A stretch of 62,298 nucleotides of DNA from Pseudocoprococcus catus. Its GTDB lineage: Bacteria; Bacillota; Clostridia; Lachnospirales; Lachnospiraceae. The notes beneath the pieces were generated by a model. That model worked only from the letters and a program-made list of their open reading frames with translations. It did not search any database and was not told where the DNA came from. A program made the translations under genes and the position numbers. Location: assembly GCF_902381825.1 (NCBI RefSeq), contig NZ_LR698973.1, forward strand, positions 2,272,614 to 2,334,911, in the 5' to 3' direction. Shown in pieces: positions 8,668 to 17,145 of this stretch (within the stretch, counting starts at the first letter, position 1; every line of letters starts with the position of its first letter).

Positions 8668-9998
8668 TAAACTTTCAATAAATCTTTTGAATGCAGCTTT
8701 CCCTTCATCTGTTCTCTTGTAAACGCCTGCATCCTCCAGAACTTTCGCAAACACAATTCCAATTTCTTTCTGTATGATAGAATGAATATTACTATCTGTA
8801 ATCTTATATTTTCCTTTTTGATATGGTGATACTCAGTATGCGGATGGAAAAGTCCGAGAGGACAATCAATAGTTGTGATATTATTACGCAAAACCAAATC
8901 CAGTTCATACAAATCTCCACGCATCCTTGCAATTGGCGTAATTGTATTGTGTGGGATGCCATCTGTATCACTGAAAATATTAACTTCTGGATCCGAATAT
9001 CCACGCCACTTCGTAAGGATATGATTTGCAGCCGCTACAATACTATCCATTGCTCTCCCCTGTAAACGAATCACTGACATCGGCCACTTTACAATTCCTG
9101 CATGTATATCTGGATATCTCTCTAAGTCAAATTCCTGTTCATAAGGAGCTTTTGCCATAGCAAAGACATAACTGCCACCCTGAAAATGATCATGACTCAA
9201 AATAGACCCTCCTACGATTGGCAGATCTGCATTGGAACCTGCCATATAATGCGGAAACTGCTTAACAAAATCAAGGAGTTTGTTAAAAGTTATCTCATTA
9301 ATCGCCATCGGAATATGATTCTTGTTAAATATAATGCAATGCTCATTATAATATACATATGGTGAATACTGTAAATAATACTGTTCTCCACACAGAGTAA
9401 TTGGTATAATCCTGTGGTTTTGTCTTGCTGGATGTGAGAGGTGACCTGCATACCCTTCGTTTTCCCTGCAAAGCAGGCACGCCGGGTATCCAGATTTTTT
9501 TGCAGTTCCATCTTTTGCAATATCCCTTGGATCTTTTTCTGGTTTTGACAAGTTAATTGTGATATCCATCTTGCCAAATTCTGTATCAGTCTCCCACTTT
9601 TCATCCTTTATAATCCGATCTGTGCGGATATAGTTTGTTGCCTGGCTGAAATGATAATAAAATTCAGTTGCTGCCTTTGGGGATACCTGATATTTTTCTT
9701 CAAAAATTTTTCTTACCACGGACGGTGCAGGTGTTAAAATACCCATGATCTTTGTATCAAGAAGATCCCTTATTGTCACTGTATCATCTTCAAGAATTCC
9801 CTGTGACAACGCAAACTATAACAAATCATCCAAAATGAGCTGTAATTTTCTCGGTTTTCCTAGTTTCTCCGGTTCTTGATAATCTTGCCTTTGAAACAAT
9901 TCCAATAAGCCGTTTGTAACATACACTTTATCTGCATCATCTATCAGTCCATTTTCTAGTCCATAAGCCACCAGTTCAGAAATTAGCTGATCAATCAT
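8665..9998 (-). pseudogene. galT: galT (class II UDP-glucose--hexose-1-phosphate uridylyltransferase), degraded
   Basis: This is the second Leloir-pathway enzyme, which swaps UDP between glucose-1-P and galactose-1-P. The reading frame begins normally at 9998 (MIDQLISELVAYGLENGLI) but meets an in-frame TAG at 9816-9818 and then continues in the same frame with recognisable GalT sequence (TRDLLDTKIMG-like, HPARQNHRIIP, GGSILSHDHFQGG with the active-site histidines). After EYHHIKKENI (about 8820) the frame is lost and about 80-100 family residues are missing; the true C-terminus (IGIVFAKVLEDAGVYKRTDE) resumes in another frame and stops at 8665. A nonsense codon plus a frame-breaking deletion make it non-functional. 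Confidence 0.88.
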
Positions 9999-10021
9999 TT
10001 TTCCGTTTCCCCCTACTCATA

Positions 10022-10295
10022 TTATACTTCATAACCATTCGGATGATTTCTATGTCATTCCCAAGCCGTTGTAATAATTGTCTCCAGGTCATCAAATTTA
10101 GGCTTCCACCCAAGAATCTCTAAATGCCTTGTCCCGGATATCTCCCTGATAAAATTTTGCATCTTGGTGAACAGCCTTACGAAAACCTGTTTCAAGATTA
10201 TCAACAACTACAACATTTTCGCCTACCGCAATCAGCTCATATACAGTATGAGAACCAATATAACCTGCTCCGCCCAAGACTAAAATGCTACTCAT
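10022..10295 (-). pseudogene. galE: galE (UDP-glucose 4-epimerase), internal deletion remnant
   Basis: The first 60 codons encode the GalE nucleotide-binding start ([15 protein letters not shown], then [10 protein letters not shown]) with a good ribosome site (AAAGGAG). After GDIRDKAF the sequence jumps to the GalE C-terminus in another frame: [20 protein letters not shown], then a TGA where Trp is expected, then HRNHPNGYEV and a stop at 10022. About 240 residues, including the catalytic YxxxK, are deleted. It is the same kind of damage as in galT next door. Confidence 0.85.
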
Positions 10296-10361
10296 AGATC
10301 ATTTCTCCTTTTCTTTGTTTTTATGATTATAAAACTTTTATGCCACCATACTTACGAATTT

Positions 10362-10691
10362 TTAATACTTCACATGATTTCCAACCACACTGGCATGCCT
10401 TTTATCCAAAATCTGCTCTATGGTTTTATAATTCGCACTCCCACCATAAGTACAGATCAGAAATATCTTTTTGTCGACCGGTAGATTCTTCTCTGCAAAT
10501 TCCAATATCGACTGATGAAACTTTGAAAAATAGATTCTTGATGCGAACCCAATCATATCATAACTGCTCAGATCTGCATCTGACTGTTTTACAGCATCAA
10601 TCAAATCCACCTGACATTCTTCTGCAATCCTCTTTACTAATTTTTCTGTATTTCCATGATGCACAGATGCATATACGATTGCTTTTCTCAT
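10362..10691 (-). pseudogene. Flavodoxin-domain protein, C-terminally truncated
   Basis: A 109-residue frame with a flavodoxin-type start (AIVYASVHHGNTEKLVKRIA, the FMN phosphate loop), a YDMIGFASRIYFSKFHQS segment and an ICTYGGSANYKTIEQIL segment. Related proteins continue for roughly 40-50 more residues after this point, whereas here the sequence ends abruptly with VVGNHVKY. I infer a deletion that removed the last strand and helix. Its ATG overlaps the stop of the upstream MmcQ-like gene by 4 bases (ATGA), so they form one operon. Confidence 0.68.
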
Positions 10692-11062
10692 TTGTTTTCC
10701 TTTCTGTCTGCTCCGTCAATCAGGTCATAGCTCATATCCAAAAAGTCCAATGTCTTCGCTTCACTGACTGAACCATCCAGTAAAATCGTGATCCAGTGCT
10801 GTTTATTCATATGGTATCCTGGTAAAAATCCATAAGTCTGAATAATCATGCTGGTCATTTCTGGATCGCACTTTACGTCCATGATGGCAACCAGATCATT
10901 TCCCTCTAATCCCAACTTAGATTTCTCAACTGTCATGAATACTGCATACCATTTTCCATTTTTATGACGAAGTACAACACTGTCTGGAGATTTACTCCAT
11001 AAATATTCTGGAACTGTACCGTACTGTTTCTGCACGTATTCAAAGATTTCTTCCGTCTTCAC
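10688..11062 (-). CDS. MmcQ/YjbR-family protein
   Basis: About 124 residues from the GTG at 11062, which has AGGAG 11 bases upstream; an in-frame ATG at 11107 would add 15 residues. The protein shows the YjbR/MmcQ pattern: an N-terminal helical start (VKTEEIFEYVQKQYG), the central KWYAVFMTV and DLVAIMDVKCDPEM strands, and the late GYHMNKQHWITILLDG segment. The family has a CyaY-like double-wing fold related to DNA-binding proteins; its cellular role is not well known. It is coupled to the truncated flavodoxin downstream. Confidence 0.75.
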   Translation of the reverse strand: MKTEEIFEYVQKQYGTVPEYLWSKSPDSVVLRHKNGKWYAVFMTVEKSKLGLEGNDLVAIMDVKCDPEMTSMIIQTYGFLPGYHMNKQHWITILLDGSVSEAKTLDFLDMSYDLIDGADRKENK

Positions 11063-11195
11063 AATCTTTTCAACTCCTGATTCTTCTGATATCCTGCCCA
11101 TAATCATACCACATTTTCGTATCCCGTACTACCTGCCAAATTCTTTTGCATTTTCCCGGTTCTCCTGACTTTAACTAATAGAGGGGTAAAACAGC

Positions 11196-11300
11196 AGCAA
11201 GGACAGGAAGTGAGGATACACTTCCGGAAAATCCCAATTTAGGGTACCCTGCCCTGAATTGAAAAACGCTGAAAGCAACGATACTACTGCCCTCTCAGAA
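11196..11300 (+). other. Candidate oriT of the MobC/MobA pair
   Basis: Directly upstream of mobC lie a 7-bp inverted repeat GGAAGTG/CACTTCC (11206-11212 and 11219-11225) and a perfect 10-bp palindrome AGGGTACCCT (11241-11250), in a gene-free stretch of about 200 bp. MOBP relaxases nick beside such repeats just upstream of their accessory gene. Position and structure support an origin of transfer; the nick site itself cannot be read. Confidence 0.5.
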
Positions 11301-11314
11301 AGGAGAAACTGCTA

Positions 11315-11638
11315 ATGGCTGAAAGAAAAAGAAACAAAGAAATTCATTTTTATGTCACAGAAGAAGAACGAAAGCTAATCCGCAGGAAGATGATAGAATC
11401 AAAAACCAAGAACATGGGAGCTTATCTGCGTAAGATGGCAATCGACGGCTACATCGTCAACACAGATACAACTCCTCTGAAGAAACAGTATGAGGAAATG
11501 CACAAGATTGGCATAAATATCAACCAGATTGCAAAAAAGGTAAATACCACCGGAGATCTATATCCGGAAGAAATGCAAGAATTGAAAGAGATGGTGAAAG
11601 AACTATGGCATATATTAAGATCTTCCCCATTAAAGTAA
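11315..11638 (+). CDS. mobC: MobC-like relaxosome accessory protein
   Basis: A 107-residue protein with an N-terminal ribbon-helix-helix-like start (NKEIHFYVTEEERKLIRRKM), a GAYLRKMAIDGYIV segment and the NINQIAKKVNTTGDLY motif typical of MobC. These proteins bind oriT and open DNA for the relaxase. AAAGGAG precedes the ATG by 9 bases. The gene overlaps the relaxase start by 34 bases, so the two are translated together. It marks the left part of the mobile region. Confidence 0.85.
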   Translation: MAERKRNKEIHFYVTEEERKLIRRKMIESKTKNMGAYLRKMAIDGYIVNTDTTPLKKQYEEMHKIGININQIAKKVNTTGDLYPEEMQELKEMVKELWHILRSSPLK

Positions 11639-12984
11639 CAGACAAGAAAGCTCTGGACTATATCACGAATCCAGACAAGACTGATGAAAAACTGCTGGTT
11701 TCCAGTTTTGGCTGTTCCCCGGAAACTGCTGATCTCGAATTTTCCATGACTAGAGAAATGGCAAAAAAGAATGGAATGGACAAAGGTGATAACCTGGCAT
11801 TTCATCTGATCCAGTCATTTAAACCTGGAGAAGTTGATGCCGAAACTGCCCATCGCTTAGGACAGCAATTTGCAGCCGAAGTACTGAAAGGAAAATATGA
11901 ATACGTGATCAGTACCCATGTTGATAAAAAGCACATTCATAACCATATCATCTTCAACGCTGCAAGCTTTGTTGATCATCACAAGTATGTTTCCAATAAG
12001 CGGAGCTACCATAAACTCTGCAGAATCAGTAATCGTATCTGCCTGGAAAATGGACTTGCCACCAGTATGCCAACCGGAGAAAAAGGAAAAAGCTATAAAG
12101 AGAACATGGAATATCATCGTGGCACCAGTTGGAAAGCCAAGCTACGTGTTGCAGTTGATAAAGCAATCTGGACTTCCATCAACTATGAGGAATTTCTACA
12201 AAAAATGCAGTTAGCTGGATATGAAGTCCGGCAGGGAAAGCATCTTTCTTTCCGTGCACCGGAACAAAAAAATTTCACTTATATGAAATCTCTGGGAAGT
12301 TATTATACGGAAGAAAACGTCCGCATCCGCTTAGCTAAAAATCGTAGCAAAGTGAAAACTCCAAAACATCTGTCCAGAGAAGCTCGCCTGTATATCAATA
12401 TCTCCACGTATGTAACGACTGGCAATCGAGAAGGATTTGAACATTGGGCAAAACTCAATAATCTAAAAGAGGCAGCCCGCACCTTCAACTATCTTTCAGA
12501 AAATAACCTACTGAATTATGAGGATTTCAGGCAGCATGTTTCTGATGTTGATGCTTCTGTTAAAGCGGCTGATCAGAGAATAGCACACATCACCAGTGAG
12601 CTAAGCACGCAGAAAGTCATTCAGAAACACTGTGATTCTTACCGGCTCTGCCGTAAAGTGATAGAAGATTGCAAATCTGCAAAAAATCCAAAAGAATACC
12701 GTTCCAAGCATCTGGCAGAATACCAACTCCACGATTCACTAAAAAAAGAGCTTCAGGATCTCGGTGTTACCAAAATCCCTAGCTCTGAAAAAATCCAGAA
12801 GCGGATTGAAAATCTTGAATCTGAACAAGCTGCTACCGTCCGGGAAAAACAGAAATTACAGAAAAAGCAGAAAACACTGGATATCATTCAGCAAAATTTC
12901 TCTGTGCTGCTCGATGCTCCTGAAATCAATTCAGACTTACTTCCGGCAAAACGGGAACCTGTTTCTGTCACAAGAGATAAATAA
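11605..12984 (+). CDS. mobA: MOBP-type relaxase (relaxase/mobilization nuclease domain)
   Basis: A 459-residue relaxase. The N-terminal domain carries the candidate nucleophile Y19 (ALDYITNPDKT) and the metal-binding histidines H105, H110, H112 and H114 (STHVDKKHIHNH). The second half is a long helical, Lys/Glu-rich region (about 310-445) with coiled-coil character. It nicks one strand at oriT and pilots it during conjugation. It lies immediately after mobC and the candidate oriT. No coupling protein or type IV secretion genes follow; the next genes are on the opposite strand, so it is mobilisable at best or a fragment of a larger element. Confidence 0.88.
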   Translation: MAYIKIFPIKVTDKKALDYITNPDKTDEKLLVSSFGCSPETADLEFSMTREMAKKNGMDKGDNLAFHLIQSFKPGEVDAETAHRLGQQFAAEVLKGKYEYVISTHVDKKHIHNHIIFNAASFVDHHKYVSNKRSYHKLCRISNRICLENGLATSMPTGEKGKSYKENMEYHRGTSWKAKLRVAVDKAIWTSINYEEFLQKMQLAGYEVRQGKHLSFRAPEQKNFTYMKSLGSYYTEENVRIRLAKNRSKVKTPKHLSREARLYINISTYVTTGNREGFEHWAKLNNLKEAARTFNYLSENNLLNYEDFRQHVSDVDASVKAADQRIAHITSELSTQKVIQKHCDSYRLCRKVIEDCKSAKNPKEYRSKHLAEYQLHDSLKKELQDLGVTKIPSSEKIQKRIENLESEQAATVREKQKLQKKQKTLDIIQQNFSVLLDAPEINSDLLPAKREPVSVTRDK

Positions 12985-12999
12985 GATTGCACTGACAAC

Positions 13000-13518
13000 T
13001 CAATTATTCTCTTCCAAATCTTCCCAAGGTTTCAGACCCATTTCCTCCCAGGTGACACCATACGGTGCACCTCCGGAGGTATAACCGGCAATAACGAAAA
13101 ATCTGTCATCTTGCAAGATTTCTTCTTTAGCCAGATTATCTCTTGTTTCTTGTTTCCGTCTTGCTCGCCTCTGCTGCTTCTTTTGTTTCGCAACAGCTGC
13201 TTTTTCTTCCGGCGTTTTCTTATGTTTTTTTGCCATAAGTGTTTCTATTATAATTCCATTCTGAATGTCTCTCAGGATACGTTCTTCATAACTCTTTTCA
13301 CGCTTTTCAACAATTTTATAAAATTCTTCATATTCCGTTTTAGGAGCAAGCGATTGAACTGCCGTAAACAAACTTTTGCATATATCATTCATTTCAGTAG
13401 CATCCGGCATTCGCTGATTCTCAAGATAAAACTTCAAGTGCATTTTGTATGTTTTATCTGCTATTGCACTCTTCTGTTTTTGTTTTAAGTCTTTATAGCT
13501 TCTGTCGTTCCTCTGCAT
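13000..13518 (-). CDS. Uncharacterised basic, helical 172-residue protein
   Basis: No family recognised. Residues 1-90 are predicted helical and charged; 95-125 form a Lys/Arg/Gln-rich stretch (KKHKKTPEEKAAVAKQKKQQ) that could bind nucleic acid; the C-terminus is compact and aromatic (FFVIAGYTSGGAPYGVTWEE), ending in WEDLEENN. No signal peptide or membrane segment. It is 10 bp downstream of the UPF0178 gene and convergent with the relaxase, so it is probably the last gene of a three-gene minus-strand operon. Confidence 0.6.
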   Translation of the reverse strand: MQRNDRSYKDLKQKQKSAIADKTYKMHLKFYLENQRMPDATEMNDICKSLFTAVQSLAPKTEYEEFYKIVEKREKSYEERILRDIQNGIIIETLMAKKHKKTPEEKAAVAKQKKQQRRARRKQETRDNLAKEEILQDDRFFVIAGYTSGGAPYGVTWEEMGLKPWEDLEENN

Positions 13519-13528
13519 CTACAATTCC

Positions 13529-13987
13529 TCATCTGCCTTCTTTCTCCCGTGCCATCAAAAGCATTTTTTCAAAAGACTGAGCGAATCTTTCATCATCTTC
13601 CTCCGTCCGCTTCTTCGGTCCCTTGACATGACATTTACGGGAACTTCTTCTGGCTTTTTTACTCAGGTGACGTTCCATTAGCATCTGATCAATATTATCA
13701 TCCGTGTACCATTTACCTGATTGATGAATAGCATAAGCACCTTTTCCCAATGCCATTGCAGCCACACCATAGTCCTGTGATACGACAATATCTCCTTTAT
13801 GGCAGATACTAATCAGTTTATAATCTACTGCATCTGCTCCTGCACCGACAACAACAACTTTACTATAAGTCGATGACAGAACATGGTTTGTATCACACAA
13901 CAACATTACCGGAACACTATTATCTTTTGCAATCTTTTCAATGATCGCAACCACTGGGCAGGCATCTGCATCAACAAATATTTGCAT
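13529..13987 (-). CDS. UPF0178 (YaiI/YqxD) family protein, PIN-like fold
   Basis: A 152-residue protein starting MQIFVDADACPV, with the signature aspartates of the DUF188 family (DADACPV, then GADAVDYKLI and GDIVVSQDYG). The fold is related to PIN/NYN nucleases and the conserved acidic residues could bind metal, but no activity is established for the family. I start at the ATG at 13987 (AGGAG about 10 bases upstream); the frame is open to 14011, but that would add eight residues not seen in the family. The tail is Lys/Arg-rich. Confidence 0.83.
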   Translation of the reverse strand: MQIFVDADACPVVAIIEKIAKDNSVPVMLLCDTNHVLSSTYSKVVVVGAGADAVDYKLISICHKGDIVVSQDYGVAAMALGKGAYAIHQSGKWYTDDNIDQMLMERHLSKKARRSSRKCHVKGPKKRTEEDDERFAQSFEKMLLMAREKEGR

Positions 13988-14010
13988 CTTTCTATTTCTC
14001 CTCTGAACCA

Positions 14011-14595
14011 TTATAAGAATAAGCTCTGCTGTTCGTATTCTGCCTCTCGTTTTAGCTGAACCGGTACCTGATGCAGAATTTGCTCCATTTTCCTGTCATC
14101 GAACCAATCTTTCAGCTGTCCTTTTTCCAATATCAGCGGCATACGATCATGTACTTTTATCATAGATTCATTGGCTGCTGTAGTCATAATCACAAATCGT
14201 CGTTCATTCTCAAACCAATCACAGAAGCCAGCCATATACAATACTGGTGCATCATATCTGGAAAATGTATTTTTCTCTTTTAACCGATTCCATTCATAGA
14301 ACCCACTTGCCGGTATCAAAATGCGGTGATAGAGGATTCCATTTCGAAAAGAAGGTTTGTCCATAACAGATTCTGCTCTTGCATTTATAACCAGATTCTT
14401 TCCTTGTGACAATGGATATCCCCACTTGCAAACATCCAGTTTCAATCCATGTTCTGATTTTTCAATGATCGGTGCTACATTGGTTGGAAAGATATCTCCT
14501 GCAAAATGTTCCTGCCGGATCCGTTGGTCTATATCATGCACTACTTTTTCGATTTCATCTGCCATATCAGAATCAATATAATACCTACCACACAT
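14011..14595 (-). CDS. SOS response-associated peptidase (SRAP/YedK/HMCES)
   Basis: A 194-residue protein. Cys2 of MCGRYY becomes the N-terminal nucleophile after Met removal and forms a covalent crosslink with abasic sites in single-stranded DNA. Other family motifs are present: NARAESV (about 94-100), ASGFYEWN (about 116-123, catalytic Glu) and HDRMPLIL (about 149-156, catalytic His). It protects abasic sites at stalled forks. It is first in the small operon with the UPF0178 and 172-residue genes. SRAP genes are common both in chromosomes and in mobile elements, so its position beside the relaxase is not diagnostic. Confidence 0.9.
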   Translation of the reverse strand: MCGRYYIDSDMADEIEKVVHDIDQRIRQEHFAGDIFPTNVAPIIEKSEHGLKLDVCKWGYPLSQGKNLVINARAESVMDKPSFRNGILYHRILIPASGFYEWNRLKEKNTFSRYDAPVLYMAGFCDWFENERRFVIMTTAANESMIKVHDRMPLILEKGQLKDWFDDRKMEQILHQVPVQLKREAEYEQQSLFL

Positions 14596-14637
14596 AATAC
14601 TTCCTTCACTTATAGATTCTATTTCATCAAATATACA

Positions 14638-15240
14638 TCATTTATTTCTAGGCACTTTAAACTCAGTTAATCTATAATTTTGAATCCACCCCATACATTC
14701 TTCACCATCTTCATTCTCCCAAATTATCTGTCGCCACTTTTTATATTTATCTATAATTCTAACAACTTTCCCTTCCTCAAGCTTTTCAATTACAATCGAA
14801 TGGCAGTCATGCTTCAGTCGTACAATAGATTCTCTATTAACGATTCTATATTTAGTCGTATTTAGCTCCTTCGCATCATATCCCATTCCAACGATGTAAT
14901 AATTATTGACTTGTTGTGTATAATTGTAATTATTTATCGTTGTTGCTGAAGAATTCGTAACTCCCAAAACAACTGATATAATCGTAATAATAAAGTTCAG
15001 CCATTCTCGTATTTCTTTAACATCTATCGTTCGTTTTTCTTCTATTGGCAAATTCTGCTTCTCTTTATTTATCGAAAGATTCGTTGCTCTTTCATATTCC
15101 GATGCAATAGTTTCTGACACCGTATCAATATCCCATTCTTCGGATTCTGAGAAAACTTGATCGGTAACTCTTCCCAATAAATTTATATGAGGCTTCTGGC
15201 ATAATGGTGGAAGCCTAACACCATAAATTAACAACACCAT
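14638..15240 (-). CDS. Membrane-anchored protein with C-terminal SH3-like domain
   Basis: A 200-residue protein with a charged N-terminal half, one hydrophobic segment (about 81-97, LNFIITIISVVLGVTN), a low-complexity Asn/Tyr linker (NNYNYTQQVNNYYIV) and a C-terminal region (about 135-195) resembling bacterial SH3 domains (VRIIDKYKKWRQIIWE, GWIQNYRLTEF). The first 23 residues look unlike the rest and start at the edge of the ISL3 remnant, so the natural N-terminus may have been altered by that insertion. Function unknown; SH3 domains of this type often bind peptidoglycan or peptides. Confidence 0.55.
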   Translation of the reverse strand: MVLLIYGVRLPPLCQKPHINLLGRVTDQVFSESEEWDIDTVSETIASEYERATNLSINKEKQNLPIEEKRTIDVKEIREWLNFIITIISVVLGVTNSSATTINNYNYTQQVNNYYIVGMGYDAKELNTTKYRIVNRESIVRLKHDCHSIVIEKLEEGKVVRIIDKYKKWRQIIWENEDGEECMGWIQNYRLTEFKVPRNK

Positions 15241-15307
15241 ATTGAAAAAACACTTGTGTCCTTTAATGTATTAACTGCGAAGAAAAACACAAAAGGAGTA
15301 TTCACAA

Positions 15308-15645
15308 GTGGCTTCAGTTAATACATTATGCAAAAGTGTCCTTAATGTCAAGAACACAGTTATAAAAAATTGTAATCTTTACTCTGATAAGAATGGAGTT
15401 AAACATATTCGTATCCAAGCAAGACCTAATAAATGGCACGAGAACGACTGCCCATTCTGCCATAAATCATGCCCTGTTTATGATAAACATTCCAGTAGTA
15501 TAATGCCGAGATATTACGAAGATAACTCGTAGAAAATGCAAAGTCCAGTCGCAAGTTTAGACACGATATTGCTCTTAACAGTCGTATAAAATCAACATTT
15601 GCAGGGATTTATCAAATTCCGACATACCGTCTTAGAAAATGAATA
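15308..15645 (+). mobile_element. ISL3-family transposase remnant
   Basis: The 74-codon frame at 15308-15532 encodes the N-terminal zinc-finger part of an ISL3 transposase: a DKNGVKHIRIQARPNKW segment followed by CPFCHKSCPVYDKHSS. The frame then ends, but other frames downstream to about 15640 keep recognisable ISL3-like pieces (KFRHDIALNSR and FAGIYQIPTYRLRK). The DDE catalytic region is absent. I found no convincing terminal inverted repeats. It is a dead fragment between the SH3 protein and the VanRS-like cassette. Confidence 0.6.
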
Positions 15646-15681
15646 ATCCCTCGCAATTCATTATGAACTACGAGGGACTGC

Positions 15682-16140
15682 TTACTGACTGTTAAAGCGG
15701 TAGCCGATCTCACGAACACTATCTATGGAAAAGTGAGAGTTTGTATCACAAAGTTTTTTACGAAGATTCCGAATGTGAAAGCCTACGGTATCCTTTTCAT
15801 TGCCTGCTGATATTTCGCCCCACACCTTATCATAAATCTGCTCGTATGTAAGAACACGACCTTTATTGGCTGCGAGCAAGCAGAGTATATCGTACTCTTT
15901 GACGGTCAGTTCAATTTCCTGACCGTTATTGATAACTCTGCGCCGGCTCAAATTGATTTCTAAGCCGGAAAGGGATAATGTCGGCTCATATGAAATCTCT
16001 AATTTTTCAAAATCAGGGTGCTGTTTTACAAAAGCCAGCATATCGTCAAAGGCTGTTGAGTCTTGTGCTTTGAACTCCATTATTACGATTCGTCCGATAT
16101 TATCACCCCCCTTGGTTAGTTTTTTTGTCTTGGACAACAT
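15682..16140 (-). CDS. Winged-helix transcriptional regulator without receiver domain
   Basis: A 152-residue protein whose C-terminal 95 residues are an OmpR/PhoB-type winged helix (LSGLEINLSRRRVINNGQEI, then LTVKEYDILCLLAANKGRVL and DSVREIGYRF). The N-terminal 55 residues (EFKAQDSTAFDDMLAFVKQH) are too short for a phosphorylated receiver; free-standing winged-helix proteins of this layout are common in Lachnospiraceae. The exact start is uncertain: the ATG at 16140 lacks a clear ribosome site and may be coupled to the carboxypeptidase stop 5 bp upstream. It is the last gene of the VanRS-like cassette and may provide feedback control. Confidence 0.7.
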   Translation of the reverse strand: MLSKTKKLTKGGDNIGRIVIMEFKAQDSTAFDDMLAFVKQHPDFEKLEISYEPTLSLSGLEINLSRRRVINNGQEIELTVKEYDILCLLAANKGRVLTYEQIYDKVWGEISAGNEKDTVGFHIRNLRKKLCDTNSHFSIDSVREIGYRFNSQ

Positions 16141-16145
16141 AAGAT

Positions 16146-17102
16146 TTATTGCGTGAGATAATACGATTCATCAATCGTTTTCAGAATAAAATTCACATCG
16201 TCATAACGAGAGGAATCGGACTGAGAGCCTAAACTGCATATCAAAAACTCTTTTCCGTGCTGCTGATAAAGCACAATCAAGTTATAGTCGTCAGACAGAG
16301 AGCCAGTCTTAATTCCGCATACATTTTCGTTGTAATATTCGGATGTCGGATCAAGGAAGGCGTTTGTATTCTGCCATATTTGTGTACTGCCATCAGGCAG
16401 TGTTGCCGTATAAGTGTTTTGAGATACAATTTCTCTAAACCACGAGTATTCCAACAACCGATATACTACTTCTTTCAAATCTAAAGTGGTGGTAAGTGCC
16501 TCCATATCAAAACCACTCGGATCATATAAAACTGTGTCTAAGTACCCCTGCTGTTGCAAATGCAGGTTTAAGTTCTCCATGAAAATCCGCACACGCTCTT
16601 GACAGCTTTCTGCTTGCGGCGAAAGTAATCCTCCACAATAATCAGCAACCACATAAGCTGCGTCATTCCCTGACGGTACTAACATTGCCGCAAATAGATT
16701 GTGTAAAAAGTATTCTTTTTCCTTGATTTGAGCAACAGACGAGCCAGGTTTCGTGAGTGAAATAGCACCATAGTCTGCAACAACGATACTATCAAGGTCT
16801 GCTAAAGTTGACGCATACTCAATAACAAACAGCTTGGCTAAACTTGCAGGAATTTGTGGCTCGTTCTCGTTTTTTGAAACAAATATTTCATCATCAGAAC
16901 AATCCACCAAAATCAGCGATTTTGCATTATAAGAGTCAGGAAAATCTTCTTTGTAGAGAAAACCATTTATTTTATTCTTTACCTCTCTGAAATTTTCCGG
17001 CTGCATTGCCCACGGCACAAACATTATACCTATGCCGATACAAACTACAAGCAAAAACAAAAATACTCCAAATCGTTTTTTCTTACGGCGTTTTCTCTGC
17101 AT
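16146..17102 (-). CDS. Serine-type D-Ala-D-Ala carboxypeptidase (peptidase S11)
   Basis: A 318-residue membrane-anchored enzyme. After a basic N-terminus and one transmembrane helix (about 12-32) come the three penicillin-interacting motifs in order: SLAK (87-90, nucleophile Ser), SGN (144-146) and KTG (265-267). It trims the terminal D-Ala from peptidoglycan stems outside the cell. I start at the ATG at 17102, preceded by GGGAGG at 11 bases; a GTG at 17114 overlaps that site. In this cassette it may remove the D-Ala-D-Ala target of glycopeptides, the job done in van clusters by the unrelated metallo-enzyme VanY. That parallel is inference. Confidence 0.85.
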   Translation of the reverse strand: MQRKRRKKKRFGVFLFLLVVCIGIGIMFVPWAMQPENFREVKNKINGFLYKEDFPDSYNAKSLILVDCSDDEIFVSKNENEPQIPASLAKLFVIEYASTLADLDSIVVADYGAISLTKPGSSVAQIKEKEYFLHNLFAAMLVPSGNDAAYVVADYCGGLLSPQAESCQERVRIFMENLNLHLQQQGYLDTVLYDPSGFDMEALTTTLDLKEVVYRLLEYSWFREIVSQNTYTATLPDGSTQIWQNTNAFLDPTSEYYNENVCGIKTGSLSDDYNLIVLYQQHGKEFLICSLGSQSDSSRYDDVNFILKTIDESYYLTQ

Positions 17103-17145
17103 ATATGTGCTCACCTCCCAACACCAAAACTCCTATGTGCCATTT

